A stretch of 64,000 nucleotides of DNA. It comes from Salinisphaera sp. T31B1. Lineage in GTDB: Bacteria > Pseudomonadota > Gammaproteobacteria > Nevskiales > Salinisphaeraceae. The position numbers and the translations under genes were made by a program. The first letter of the stretch is position 1. Every line of letters begins with the position of its first letter. The notes beneath the pieces were generated by a model. That model saw only the letters and a program-made list of their open reading frames with translations. It did no database searches and was not told where the DNA came from. Shown piece after piece: positions 1-8,290 of the stretch. The stretch lies in contig NZ_APNH01000005.1 of assembly GCF_040361275.1 (NCBI RefSeq), positions 1-64,000 on the forward strand, given 5' to 3'.

Positions 1-45
1 CACGTTGTAGTCGATCGCGCGCTTGATGCTCACAAGTACTTTCAT
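1..45 (-). CDS. etfB: Electron transfer flavoprotein beta subunit, N-terminus (cut by window edge)
   Basis: Only the first 15 codons are inside the window, reading MKVLVSIKRAIDYNV leftwards. This matches the conserved EtfB start (MKVLV.VKR..DYNV). The start is supported by an AGGTGG ribosome binding site 3-8 bases before the ATG. EtfB with EtfA forms the soluble flavoprotein that collects electrons from acyl-CoA dehydrogenases and passes them to ETF-ubiquinone oxidoreductase, the next gene upstream on the same strand. The 136-base gap to that gene probably carries its own promoter; a TATACA hexamer on the minus strand near 139 is a possible -10 element. The call rests on a short but characteristic N-terminus. 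Confidence 0.85.
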   Translation of the reverse strand, partial: MKVLVSIKRAIDYNV

Positions 46-181
46 AGCCACCTTTTATTCGTGATGGACCGGTTGCGATCGAGCTCGCCCACCGGTGCGT
101 GATTCAAAGATGCAAGGCCGGATCGAGCAATCGTACACTGTATACCGAACGCCTGCATCTCGCCTCCATGGCCTCCCGCCG

Positions 182-1801
182 CTACATATTGTAGTAGTTG
201 GGGCCGGCCCCGCCTTCCGGCGTCACCCAGTTGATGATCTGATACGGATCCTTAATGTCGCAGGTCTTGCAGTGGACACAGTTGGCTGCATTGATCTTGA
301 GTTCCTGCTCGCCGGCTTCGTTGTCGACCATCTCATAGACATTGGCCGGGCAGAACCGGGTACAGGGATTGCCGTACTCTTCGGTACAGCGCGTGGTGCA
401 GATATCCGGCTCGAGAATCTGCAGGTGGACGGGCTGATCCTCGTCGTGTTCGGTCTGGGCGAAATATACCGAGGCGAGCCGGTCGCGGGGCGGCAGATCC
501 CGCTTCACATAGCCCTGCGCTTCGTCCGGCGTCTGGTCTTCGAGTTCGCTGAGTTTCTTGGTCGCGCGCCAGTCGGCGTGGTTGTGCAGTGTCCAGGGCG
601 ACTTGCCGGCCACGACGGTTTCCCAGCCGGCGTTCATCAGCCCGACCCATTTGCCCTTGAAGAAACCGGGTCGGATGTTGCGCACCTTCTTGAGCTCGGC
701 GCCCACGCTGGACGCGCGCAGTGCGGCATCATAGCCGTCGACCTTGCCGGTCTCGATGACGTGATCGGCGGCGATCATGCCGCTCTTCATGGCGGTATGG
801 ATACCCTTGATCTTGGGTACGTTCAAAGTGCCCCCGGCATCGCCGACGATTACCGCGCCGGGCATTTCCAGCTTGGGTAGCGACTGCCAGCCGCCTTCGA
901 CCAAGGCCCGCGCGCCGGCCGAGACGATCTCGCCGCCTTCGAGCAGCGGCTTGATCTTGGGATGCTGTTTGAGCTGCTGGAACGCCTCGAACGGCTTGAA
1001 GCGCGGGTCTTCATAATCGAGCCCGACCACGAAGCCGATGGCGATGCGATTGTCATCCAGGTGATAGATGAAGCTGCCGCCGTAGGTGTCGTTGGACAGC
1101 GGCCAGCCGATCGTGTGCTGGATCAACCCGGGCTTGCACTGGCCTTCAGGAACCTTCCAGAGTTCTTTCAGACCGATGCCGTAGGTCTGCGGATCGCAGT
1201 CCTTGTCCAGCTCGAATTTCTTGATCAGCTGCTTGGTGCAGTTGCCGCGACAGCCCTCGGCAAAGATCGTGATCGGTGCGTGGATTTCGATGCCGGGCGT
1301 GTAGCCATCCTTGGGATTGCCCTGACGGTCGAGCCCCATATCGGGCGTACGCACACCCTTGACCGCGCCGTTTTCGTCGAAGACGGCCTCGGCAGCGGAA
1401 AAGCCGGGATAAATCTCGACCCCGAGCGCCTCGGCCTTCGGCGCCATCCAGCTCATCATGTTGGCCAGCGAGACGATCACGTTGCCGTGGTTGTTCTGCT
1501 GCGGCGGTGTGGGCATCTTGGTGGCGCCATCGGCCTTGAGCATCCAGAACTCGTCGTCGGCCGCGTTTACGCAGATCGACGGCGGATCGTCACGCCAATC
1601 GGGAATGAGCTCGTCCAGCGGGCCGGTTTCGATGACCGCGCCGGCCAGGTTCTGCGCACCGACTTCGGATGCCTTTTCCAGCACACAGACGTTGCGCTCC
1701 GGATCCTTTTGCTTGATCCGCATCGCCGCCGACAGGCCCGCCGGGCCCGCACCGACGACGATCACGTCGTACTCCATTACATCGCGTTCTTGTTCAGTCA
1801 T
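182..1801 (-). CDS. Electron transfer flavoprotein-ubiquinone oxidoreductase (ETF-QO)
   Basis: A 539-residue membrane-associated flavo-iron-sulfur protein that takes electrons from reduced ETF and reduces ubiquinone, linking acyl-CoA dehydrogenases to the respiratory chain. An FAD-binding GAGPAG motif is at residues 17-22. The C-terminus carries the 4Fe-4S ferredoxin-like region, with Cys508, Cys511 and Cys514 in CVHCKTC and further Cys in NPCTRFCP. Length and C-terminal NYYNM agree with bacterial ETF-QO. The start at 1801 lacks a clear Shine-Dalgarno; an in-frame ATG at 1777 (MEYD) is an alternative. It lies directly upstream of etfB. A near-match to the palindrome found before the beta-oxidation genes sits about 110 bases upstream, suggesting co-regulation. 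Confidence 0.95.
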   Translation of the reverse strand: MTEQERDVMEYDVIVVGAGPAGLSAAMRIKQKDPERNVCVLEKASEVGAQNLAGAVIETGPLDELIPDWRDDPPSICVNAADDEFWMLKADGATKMPTPPQQNNHGNVIVSLANMMSWMAPKAEALGVEIYPGFSAAEAVFDENGAVKGVRTPDMGLDRQGNPKDGYTPGIEIHAPITIFAEGCRGNCTKQLIKKFELDKDCDPQTYGIGLKELWKVPEGQCKPGLIQHTIGWPLSNDTYGGSFIYHLDDNRIAIGFVVGLDYEDPRFKPFEAFQQLKQHPKIKPLLEGGEIVSAGARALVEGGWQSLPKLEMPGAVIVGDAGGTLNVPKIKGIHTAMKSGMIAADHVIETGKVDGYDAALRASSVGAELKKVRNIRPGFFKGKWVGLMNAGWETVVAGKSPWTLHNHADWRATKKLSELEDQTPDEAQGYVKRDLPPRDRLASVYFAQTEHDEDQPVHLQILEPDICTTRCTEEYGNPCTRFCPANVYEMVDNEAGEQELKINAANCVHCKTCDIKDPYQIINWVTPEGGAGPNYYNM

Positions 1802-2108
1802 CGTGTTAAATGCTCGTCGCTAGAGAAAATGGCACCGATCAAATCGACGACACTTTAACGCCACCGGAGCGCGGGCGCGTCCGGAATACCGCGCATCGTT
1901 CAAAATGAAACGCCATTTTACGTTTTCGGCTTGTGCAATGCACGTATGCCGCCGTTACTGGCTCCGGGGAATCGTCTCGCGGTATCGATGCCCGATCACT
2001 CTATGCGATTCGCGGAGTAAATGAACAAACGATAATTCATGCCAGCCCAACCTTAGTTACTGCCGGACCGGACGAGCAGATGCCCGAAGCTGTCTGCCGG
2101 GTCGCCAG
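1802..2108. other. Intergenic region between the SDR gene and ETF-QO
   Basis: No convincing gene in these 307 bases: open frames here lack ribosome binding sites and recognisable protein. It is more AT-rich than the genes around it and holds the imperfect AAAC-NNN-GTTT-type palindrome at 1907-1919. It is the likely leader and promoter region of ETF-QO, transcribed leftwards. Confidence 0.6.
1907..1919 (-). promoter_or_regulatory. Near-match to PsrA-like operator, upstream of ETF-QO
   Basis: Minus strand reads AAAATGGCGTTTC, one base away from the form (A/G)AAAC-NNN-GTTTC found upstream of the beta-oxidation genes in this window. It ends 106 bases before the ETF-QO start, a distance similar to the other sites. 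Operator identity is inferred from similarity to the described PsrA half-sites. Confidence 0.4.
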
Positions 2109-2900
2109 CTATACCTTCATCCCCGGCATGTTCAGCGAACTGCTGTTGCCGCCGTCGACCGGTAAGATCTGACCGGTGATATAGCTGGCATCGTCGCTAG
2201 CCAGAAACGCGATGGCCGCGGCGATCTCTTCCGGGCGGCCATAGCGCCCCAGCTCGCATCGGTTTCCGAGTTTGTGAGTCTTGTCATGGGCTTCGGCGTA
2301 GTCGAACACGCGCTGGGTCATGCCCGTCCGCACGAGGCCCGGGCAGACCGCGTTCACGCGGATGTTGTAGCTGCCCAGGTCGCAGGCGCTGGTCTGGGTG
2401 AGATTGATGATCGCGGCTTTCGATGCACTGTAGGCATTGCCGCCGGCGCCGGAGCGCAGGCCTGCCACCGAGGCCGTGTTGACGATCGCACCGCGACCAG
2501 CGCCGCACATCACGCGCGCCACCGCGCGGGTCAGATACATCGTACCCAGCAGATTGACATCCACGACGTCGCGCCAGGTCTGGCTGTCGTTGTCGGTTAT
2601 CGGCGAGTAATCGCCGCCGGCCACGCCGGCGTTGTTGCACAGCACGTCGATACGTCCGTGTCGTTCCACCAGTTGGGCAACCAGTGCGGCGATGGCCTGT
2701 TCGTCGCGGACATCGACGCCGTGTCGCTCGTGTGTCGTGCCGGCCACAGGCAGGCCAGTGAACACATCGGCCAGTGCCTCGGTATTGCGATCGACCGCGA
2801 TCACGGTCGCGCCCTCCTCGGCGAATCGTGCCACGCAGGCACGGCCGATACCGCTTGCCGCGCCGGTGACGATGACGCTGCGCTCGGAAAATCTCTGCAC
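2109..2900 (-). CDS. SDR family NAD(P)-dependent oxidoreductase
   Basis: A classical short-chain dehydrogenase/reductase of 263 residues. The cofactor motif TGAASGIG spans residues 12-19, NNAG is at 89-92, and the catalytic triad is Ser144, Tyr157 and Lys161 (YSASK). The C-terminal GQILPVDGG is typical of FabG-like members. The substrate cannot be told from sequence; a 3-hydroxyacyl or alcohol substrate would fit the acyl-CoA neighbourhood. The start is GTG at 2900, chosen because GGGAG lies 7 bases upstream. It is followed on the same strand by ETF-QO after about 300 bases. Confidence 0.88.
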   Translation of the reverse strand: MQRFSERSVIVTGAASGIGRACVARFAEEGATVIAVDRNTEALADVFTGLPVAGTTHERHGVDVRDEQAIAALVAQLVERHGRIDVLCNNAGVAGGDYSPITDNDSQTWRDVVDVNLLGTMYLTRAVARVMCGAGRGAIVNTASVAGLRSGAGGNAYSASKAAIINLTQTSACDLGSYNIRVNAVCPGLVRTGMTQRVFDYAEAHDKTHKLGNRCELGRYGRPEEIAAAIAFLASDDASYITGQILPVDGGNSSSLNMPGMKV

Positions 2901-3289
2901 TGTGTTGCTCCCCGTTTTATCCGGATTCTACCGCTCGCGCGCGGGGCGTCAATTGACGGCGAAATAGGGTTTCGCACGGGCGTTGCGCAATTCGAATCCA
3001 GCAATCGCTGCGCGCCGGCCGGCACACGTCTCGGCCTGTCTCCACGGGTTAGACATTGGTCGAGGTTCGCGGTTTAGCAGCCACCCGCCGAAAAACGCAT
3101 GTTGGACCCCGCGACATCCGCGCGTTCGGGGGCGAATGCGATGCACTCGATGGGGTTCATCCGACAGCACCGGTGCCCGCGATTGTCGCGCCAGCGTGGT
3201 CTTAAGACGTTTTGAATGATCGTTAATTATCGGTAATCAAAAGAGAAATTTATGGATCGAGTCCGCCGGGTTTGATGGTTCATTCAAAT

Positions 3290-3302
3290 GAAACGAGATT
3301 TC
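3290..3302 (+). promoter_or_regulatory. Near-match to PsrA-like operator, upstream of liv operon
   Basis: GAAACGAGATTTC differs by one base from GAAAC-NNN-GTTTC. A TTGACG hexamer begins 9 bases after it, an arrangement like that at the acyl-CoA ligase and bifunctional beta-oxidation genes. It is 319 bases before livH, further than the other sites, so this is a weaker candidate. Confidence 0.3.
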
Positions 3303-3428
3303 AAAATCCTATTGACGGGTATGGGGCGGCGTGGCAGCGTTGACGGCAACGAAAGAACAGGCGGCGAGGACAACCGGCGCAGATCGGGCCGTCCGCGACC
3401 GACCACGGATCGATGGAGGAGATCTGAG

Positions 3429-3596
3429 ATGGCAAAGCGTCATGCCGCCGTGTGCGTGTGTGCAAACGGTTCATCCAGGCCGGTGGGCCGGCTCGACACG
3501 TCGGCCGGGGCCGATGTTGCCGCGCACGCCGTTCGATGTATTCCGGTCTCCGGCGAGCGCCATGTTCATGGCGATGTCGTCGCGACGGCCGGCTAG
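3429..3596 (+). CDS. Possible small protein upstream of livH
   Basis: A 55-codon frame starting MAKRHAAVCVCANG, preceded by GGAGGA ending 8 bases before the ATG, which is one of the best ribosome binding sites in the window. It ends 24 bases before the livH start and could be a leader peptide or small cytoplasmic protein in the liv transcript. I recognise no domain, and the Arg/His/Val-rich composition is also what random GC-rich sequence gives. Translation is therefore uncertain. Confidence 0.25.
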   Translation: MAKRHAAVCVCANGSSRPVGRLDTSAGADVAAHAVRCIPVSGERHVHGDVVATAG

Positions 3597-3620
3597 CCCG
3601 CCCGTCGAGGAGAATACGTC

Positions 3621-4484
3621 TTGGAACTGTTCCTTCAGCAGGTGCTCAACGGCCTGACGCTCGGCAGTATCTATGGCCTGGTTGCCCTCGGCCTGACGCT
3701 CGTCTACGGCATTCTGCACGTCCCCAATTTCGCCCATGGCGCGCTGTACATGATCGGTGCGTACGTAGCGTATTTCGCCATGGTCGATATCGGCCTGAAC
3801 TACTGGGTGGCGATGGTGGTCGCAGCGGCGGTCGTGGCCATGGTGTCGGTCGTCTGTGAGCGGCTGGTATTCCACCCGCTGCGCAACGCTCCGCCCATCC
3901 ACGACAAGATCGCGGCGATCGGCATATTGCTGTTTTTCGAAGCGGTGGTGCAGATGGTCTGGGGGGCTGATTTCCGGCGTCTGCCGACGCCTTATACGGA
4001 GATCTTCCATTTCGCCGGGCTGACGCTGCCGGCCCAGCGATTGCTGATCATCGTCGGCGCGTTTTCGCTGATGGCCGGGCTGCATCTCTATCTGAAGAAG
4101 ACCATGACCGGATCGACCATCATCGCCATGGCGCAGAACCGGGAGGGGGCCTTTCTGGTGGGCATCGACGCCAACCGCGTGGCGATGATGACGTTCGCCA
4201 TCGCCGGCGCGTTGGCCGCAATCGCGGCCACGCTGTTCGCGCCGATCAACCTGGTCTATCCCGCCATGGGCAATCTGGTGCTGCTCAAGGCGTTCGTGAT
4301 CATCATCCTGGGCGGCATGGGCAGTATTCCGGGGGCGATCATCGGCGGGCTGATCATCGGCTTTTCCGAAGCGCTCGGGGGGTTCTATCTGTCCAACGAC
4401 TATAAGGACCTGATCGCCTTCGGTTTGCTGGTGGCCATACTCTCGATCAAGCCCACCGGACTGTTCACGCGGGGGGTGCGCTGA
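3621..4484 (+). CDS. livH: Branched-chain amino acid-type ABC transporter, permease LivH
   Basis: An inner-membrane permease of 287 residues with about eight hydrophobic helices. The start MELFLQQVLNGLTLGSIYGL is characteristic of LivH. With LivM it forms the translocation channel of an HAAT-family importer for branched-chain amino acids, amides or related carboxylates. The start codon is TTG, fixed by GAGGAG nine bases upstream and the exact family N-terminus. Its stop codon overlaps the livM start (ATGA), so the two are translationally coupled. It is first in livH-M-G-F-binding protein order. Confidence 0.93.
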   Translation: MELFLQQVLNGLTLGSIYGLVALGLTLVYGILHVPNFAHGALYMIGAYVAYFAMVDIGLNYWVAMVVAAAVVAMVSVVCERLVFHPLRNAPPIHDKIAAIGILLFFEAVVQMVWGADFRRLPTPYTEIFHFAGLTLPAQRLLIIVGAFSLMAGLHLYLKKTMTGSTIIAMAQNREGAFLVGIDANRVAMMTFAIAGALAAIAATLFAPINLVYPAMGNLVLLKAFVIIILGGMGSIPGAIIGGLIIGFSEALGGFYLSNDYKDLIAFGLLVAILSIKPTGLFTRGVR

Positions 4485-5524
4485 TGAACGCCGTCACGAA
4501 CTTCCTGACCAGTTCGGCGATGCGCTGGCTGCTGCTGGGCCTGGCGATCGTCTATCCGTTCGTTGCCCCGGGCGAATACCAGATCTATGTGATGGCGATG
4601 GCCTTCGTGTGGGCGATCGCGGTCTACGGCATGAACATCATCACCGGTTACTGCGGGCAGCTGAATCTGGCCCATGGCGGCTTCTTTGCCATCGGCGCCT
4701 ACACGGTGGCGATTCTCACCGTGGACCATGCCTGGCTGTTCTGGCCGGCCTTTATGGCCGCCGGCGTGGCCGGTGCCGTGTTCGGGCTCGTGGTCGGCCT
4801 GATCTCGCTGCGCTTGAAAGAACACTACTTCGCGATCTTCACGCTGTGCGTGGGTTTCATCATCTATATCCTGATCGAGAAATGGGGGGCGCTGACCCAC
4901 GGCACCCTGGGGATCATCAACATCGCGCCGCCGGAAGGCTTCGGCGTATTCGATTTCGCCCGCACGCTGGATTTCTACTATCTCGTGCTCGGTTTTCTGG
5001 TGGTCGCGGTCTGGCTGACGCGGCGCATCTCTGAATCCTTGCTGGGTCGCACCTTCCGGGCGATCCGTATCAGCGACGACCTGGCCGCCTCGCTGGGCAT
5101 CAATCTCATGCGCAACAAGGTGCTGGCCTTCGTGCTGTCGACCATCTATGCGGCGCTCGCGGGTGCGCTCTATGCCGGGGTCGTACGCTTCATCGGCCCG
5201 GCCGAAGCCGACATCCTGCATACCTTCGACATGATCGCCTATCTTCTGGTCGGCGGGATCGGCACGCTCATGGGCCCGATCGTCGGCACGCTCATCATCA
5301 CCTGGGCGACCCAGTGGCTGCAGTCGTTCGAGGAGTACCGGATGATCATTTTCGGGCCGATGCTCGTCCTGCTCGTGATCTTCTTCCCCAAGGGTATCGT
5401 GGGCAGCTTCCTGGCGTGGCGCGCTCGGCGCGCGGCACGCCGGGCAACCGTGCCGGCGCGCTCGTCGCCGGTCTCCACAGCCCGGAGCACCCCGCGCGCC
5501 TCGGAGGGCCGGGATCATGCTTAA
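4484..5524 (+). CDS. livM: Branched-chain amino acid-type ABC transporter, permease LivM
   Basis: Second permease of the HAAT importer, 346 residues with around ten hydrophobic segments. The conserved MNIITGYCGQLNLAHGGFFA region near residues 50-70 and the internal GINLMRNKVLAFVLS loop are typical of LivM. The start overlaps the livH stop by one base. The last 30 residues are Arg/Ala/Ser-rich and cytoplasmic. Its 3' end overlaps livG by eight bases, continuing the coupled operon. Confidence 0.93.
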   Translation: MNAVTNFLTSSAMRWLLLGLAIVYPFVAPGEYQIYVMAMAFVWAIAVYGMNIITGYCGQLNLAHGGFFAIGAYTVAILTVDHAWLFWPAFMAAGVAGAVFGLVVGLISLRLKEHYFAIFTLCVGFIIYILIEKWGALTHGTLGIINIAPPEGFGVFDFARTLDFYYLVLGFLVVAVWLTRRISESLLGRTFRAIRISDDLAASLGINLMRNKVLAFVLSTIYAALAGALYAGVVRFIGPAEADILHTFDMIAYLLVGGIGTLMGPIVGTLIITWATQWLQSFEEYRMIIFGPMLVLLVIFFPKGIVGSFLAWRARRAARRATVPARSSPVSTARSTPRASEGRDHA

Positions 5525-6284
5525 AATCGAATCGCTGACCAAACGATTCGGCGGGTTGGCGGCGGTCAACGATGTCAGCATCGAGTTCGGCGCCCACCAG
5601 ATCAATGCCATCATCGGGCCCAACGGAGCGGGTAAGACGACCTTTTTCAATCTGGTCGCCGGTGCGATGGCGCCGTCGGCCGGACGTATCGAGTTCAAGG
5701 GCACCGATATCGCGGGCCTGGCGCCCGACCGGATCGCCCGGCTGGGCATCGCACGCACGTTCCAGACGACCATGCTGTTCGAGGAGTCGACCGTGCTCGA
5801 CAACCTCATCGTCGGTCATCGTCTGCGGACCGAAGCCCGTCTGTGGGATGTGATCGTCAACTCCAAACGGCTTCGCCGCGACGAAAAACGCTGCCGGGAC
5901 AAGGCCGAACAGACACTCGAATTCGTAGGCCTGTCGCATCTTGGCCAGCGGTATATCGCCGATACGAGCCAGGAGGAGCGCAAACGGGTGGCGTTCGCAC
6001 TGGCGCTGGCCACCGATCCGGAGCTGGTCCTGCTCGACGAGCCGGCCGGCGGCATCAATCCGGAAGAAACCGACAGCCTGGCGGCGATGATTCGCAAGAT
6101 GGTCGACCACGGCATCACCGTATGTCTGATCGAACACAAGATGGACATGATCATGGCACTGGCCGATCAGATCCTGGTGCTGGATCACGGCGAGATGATC
6201 GCCGCCGGCACGCCGGAGCAGATACGCCGTGATCCGGTGGTCATCGAAGCCTACCTCGGGAGCGATGAAGATGCTGACGCTTGA
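5517..6284 (+). CDS. livG: Branched-chain amino acid-type ABC transporter, ATPase LivG
   Basis: ATP-binding subunit of 255 residues on the cytoplasmic face of LivHM. Walker A GPNGAGKTT is at residues 34-42 and Walker B with the D-loop reads LVLLDEPAGGINPEE. The ABC signature is degenerate: the segment aligned to LSGGQ reads TSQEERKRV, a variant (L..xERKRLE type) that I recall from a subset of LivG proteins. The start overlaps the livM end, and its own 3' end overlaps livF. The partner livF keeps a canonical signature, so the dimer may have one canonical and one altered site. Confidence 0.92.
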   Translation: MLKIESLTKRFGGLAAVNDVSIEFGAHQINAIIGPNGAGKTTFFNLVAGAMAPSAGRIEFKGTDIAGLAPDRIARLGIARTFQTTMLFEESTVLDNLIVGHRLRTEARLWDVIVNSKRLRRDEKRCRDKAEQTLEFVGLSHLGQRYIADTSQEERKRVAFALALATDPELVLLDEPAGGINPEETDSLAAMIRKMVDHGITVCLIEHKMDMIMALADQILVLDHGEMIAAGTPEQIRRDPVVIEAYLGSDEDADA

Positions 6285-6978
6285 GAATGTCGACGCCCGA
6301 TACGACAGTTTCAAGGCGCTGGACGGCGTATCCATGGAGATCGCCGCCGGCGAACTGGTTGTGCTGCTGGGCGCCAACGGCGCCGGCAAAACCACTCTGT
6401 TCAACACCATCAGCGGCCTGCTCAAGCCGGCGGCCGGCCATATCCGGGTCGATGGCCGCGAGGTGACCGGTGCGCGCCCGTCGGCGTTGGTCCAGGCCGG
6501 TGTGGTGCAGTGTCCGGAAGGCCGTAAGCTGTTCCCGGACATGTCGGTGGCCAAGAACCTCATGCTCGGTGGCTATGTTCATCGCCGCGACCGGGCGGGC
6601 ATGAAACGCACGCTCGAACATGTACTGGCCATGTTCCCGATTCTCGAGGAGAAGAAGGACGAAGCGGCCGGCTCGCTGTCTGGTGGCCAGCAGCAGATGG
6701 TGTCACTCGGCCGGGCCCTGATGGGCCGGCCGAAGTTGTTGCTGCTCGACGAACCTTCGCTAGGCCTGGCGCCGCTGGTGGTCAAGCAGGTCTTTGCCAC
6801 CGTCAGCGAAATCAATCGCGAGGGCACCACCGTGCTGCTCGCCGAACAGAACGCATTCGCCGCACTCAAGATCGCAACCCGTGCCTATGTCATCGAAAAC
6901 GGCCGCCTGGTCATGTCCGGCGATCGTGACGAAATGCTGGGCAACGAAGCGGTGCGGCGTGCCTATATCGGTGCCTGA
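6271..6978 (+). CDS. livF: Branched-chain amino acid-type ABC transporter, ATPase LivF
   Basis: Second ATPase subunit, 235 residues. Walker A GANGAGKTT, ABC signature LSGGQQQMVSLGRAL and Walker B LLLLDEPSLGLAP are all intact. I place the start at ATG 6271 (MLTLENV), because GGGAG at 6258-6262 is eight bases upstream; ATG 6265 (MKMLTLENV) is possible but too close to that site. It overlaps the last 14 bases of livG, indicating coupled translation. The 64-base gap to the binding-protein gene includes its ribosome binding site. Confidence 0.92.
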   Translation: MLTLENVDARYDSFKALDGVSMEIAAGELVVLLGANGAGKTTLFNTISGLLKPAAGHIRVDGREVTGARPSALVQAGVVQCPEGRKLFPDMSVAKNLMLGGYVHRRDRAGMKRTLEHVLAMFPILEEKKDEAAGSLSGGQQQMVSLGRALMGRPKLLLLDEPSLGLAPLVVKQVFATVSEINREGTTVLLAEQNAFAALKIATRAYVIENGRLVMSGDRDEMLGNEAVRRAYIGA

Positions 6979-7042
6979 AGGCCACCGGGCTGCGGTAGGA
7001 CACATTACGTCACGACAAAAACCGAGAAGGGGAGACACGATC

Positions 7043-8218
7043 ATGAAGCTCAACCGAATCATCCGCCGGGCAATCGGTGTAGGTGCGGTCACCGCCGTCC
7101 TTGGCCTGGGCACGGCCGGTCTCGCGCAGGCCGCCGAGGTGAATATCGGCTTCACCGGCCCGCTGTCCGGCGGCGCCGCGTTGTATGGCCAGAATACGCT
7201 CGAGGGGCTCAAGATGGCGGCCGCCGAGATCAACGAGGCGGGCGGTATCGAAGTCGACGGACAGTCCTACGATATCAATCTGGTCTCTCTGGACGACAAG
7301 TACGCACCCAGCCAGTCGGCGGTCAATGGCAAACGGCTGGTTCAGCAATACCACGCGCCGGTGGTGTTCGTGCCGCATTCGGGGGGCACATTCGCGCTGC
7401 AGGCGTTCAACCAGCGCGACAACTTCCTGGTGATGTCCTATACCTCGATCCCGTCGGTGACCGAGAAGGGCAACAAGCTCACGGTCAAGATTCCGCCCAA
7501 TTTCACCGACTACATCAAGCCGTTCGTGAATATCGAGATGCAGCGCTTCGGCAAGAAACTGGCCGTGGCCAACGCCACGCACGACTACGCCAAATACTGG
7601 ACCAAGGCGTTCGTGCCGGCCTGGGAAGCCGCTGGCGGCGAAGTTGTGGCCAGCAACCCGATGGACTACAACAAGTCGGCGGATTTCTATACCGGCGTGA
7701 GCAAGGTGCTGGCTGCCGATCCCGACGTACTGTTCGTCGGCGGTGCCTCCGAGCCGACCGGCCTGGTGGTGCGCCAGGCCCGCGAATTGGGCTTTGAGGG
7801 TGGTTTCGTGATCATGGATCAGGCCAAGATCGATGAGGTCGCGCAGGTCGCCGGCGGCATGGATGCGGTCGAGGGCGCGGTCGGTGTAACGCCACTGGCC
7901 GAATCCACCAATCCCGGTGCGCCGATTTTCGTGAAGAAGTTCAAGGCCGACCACGACGGTCTGCCGACCTCGGAGACCGCTTACAACTACTTCGCGCTGC
8001 ATCTGATCGCCCGCGCAATGCAGGCGGCTGGCAGCGTCGACGATCCGAAGGCGATCCGAGCGGCGATCCCCGAGGCGCTGGCCGATCTGCCGATCGAACA
8101 AAATCCGTACGACGTGAAGAAAATCACCGACTCCGGCAATCTGGCGGTCGACGTCGAGATCGCCGAAGTCGTCGACGGCAAGATCGAGCTCAAGCGAAAA
8201 TCCGATATCGACGAATAG
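7043..8218 (+). CDS. Periplasmic substrate-binding protein of the liv-type ABC transporter
   Basis: A 391-residue periplasmic binding protein of the Leu/Ile/Val type (type I fold). It has a signal peptide with a basic start (MKLNRIIRR), a hydrophobic core and cleavage after AQA near residue 29. The mature part begins EVNIGFTGPLSGGAALYG, typical of amino acid and amide receptors. The start follows GAAGGGGAG by eight bases. It delivers substrate to LivHMGF. The actual ligand is unknown, and the lipid-catabolic surroundings leave short carboxylates or amides open. A strong terminator follows the gene. Confidence 0.9.
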   Translation: MKLNRIIRRAIGVGAVTAVLGLGTAGLAQAAEVNIGFTGPLSGGAALYGQNTLEGLKMAAAEINEAGGIEVDGQSYDINLVSLDDKYAPSQSAVNGKRLVQQYHAPVVFVPHSGGTFALQAFNQRDNFLVMSYTSIPSVTEKGNKLTVKIPPNFTDYIKPFVNIEMQRFGKKLAVANATHDYAKYWTKAFVPAWEAAGGEVVASNPMDYNKSADFYTGVSKVLAADPDVLFVGGASEPTGLVVRQARELGFEGGFVIMDQAKIDEVAQVAGGMDAVEGAVGVTPLAESTNPGAPIFVKKFKADHDGLPTSETAYNYFALHLIARAMQAAGSVDDPKAIRAAIPEALADLPIEQNPYDVKKITDSGNLAVDVEIAEVVDGKIELKRKSDIDE

Positions 8219-8245
8219 ACACCGCGATCGCCGATCCACCACGCC

Positions 8246-8268
8246 GGGGCGCCTTGAGCGCCCCTTTT
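8246..8268 (+). terminator. Rho-independent terminator after the liv operon
   Basis: GGGGCGC stem, CTTGA loop, GCGCCCC stem, then TTTT. It lies 27 bases after the binding-protein stop and separates the transporter operon from the next gene. Confidence 0.85.
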
Positions 8269-8290
8269 CGATGCCACGAGGCCAGAGCCT

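Larger units (their letters stand above)
2901..3620. other. Long intergenic region before the liv operon
   Basis: About 720 bases between divergent SDR and livH. The stretch 3220-3310 is clearly AT-rich and contains an imperfect palindrome TTCATT-CA-AATGAA (3279-3292), overlapped by GAAAC-GAG-ATTTC (3290-3302), and a TTGACG hexamer at 3312-3317 that could be a -35 element, though no good -10 follows. Apart from one possible small gene at 3429-3596 I see no protein-coding signal. It is probably the regulatory leader of the liv operon. Confidence 0.5.

Noticed and set aside
2985-3005. AATTCGAATCC resembling a tRNA T-arm
   Set aside because: No acceptor stem, anticodon arm or D-arm can be fitted around it.
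4400-6563. Long antisense frames (469 and 405 codons) over livM, livG and livF
   Set aside because: They are mirror frames of clearly coding transporter genes, rich in Arg/His/Asp, with no recognisable protein.
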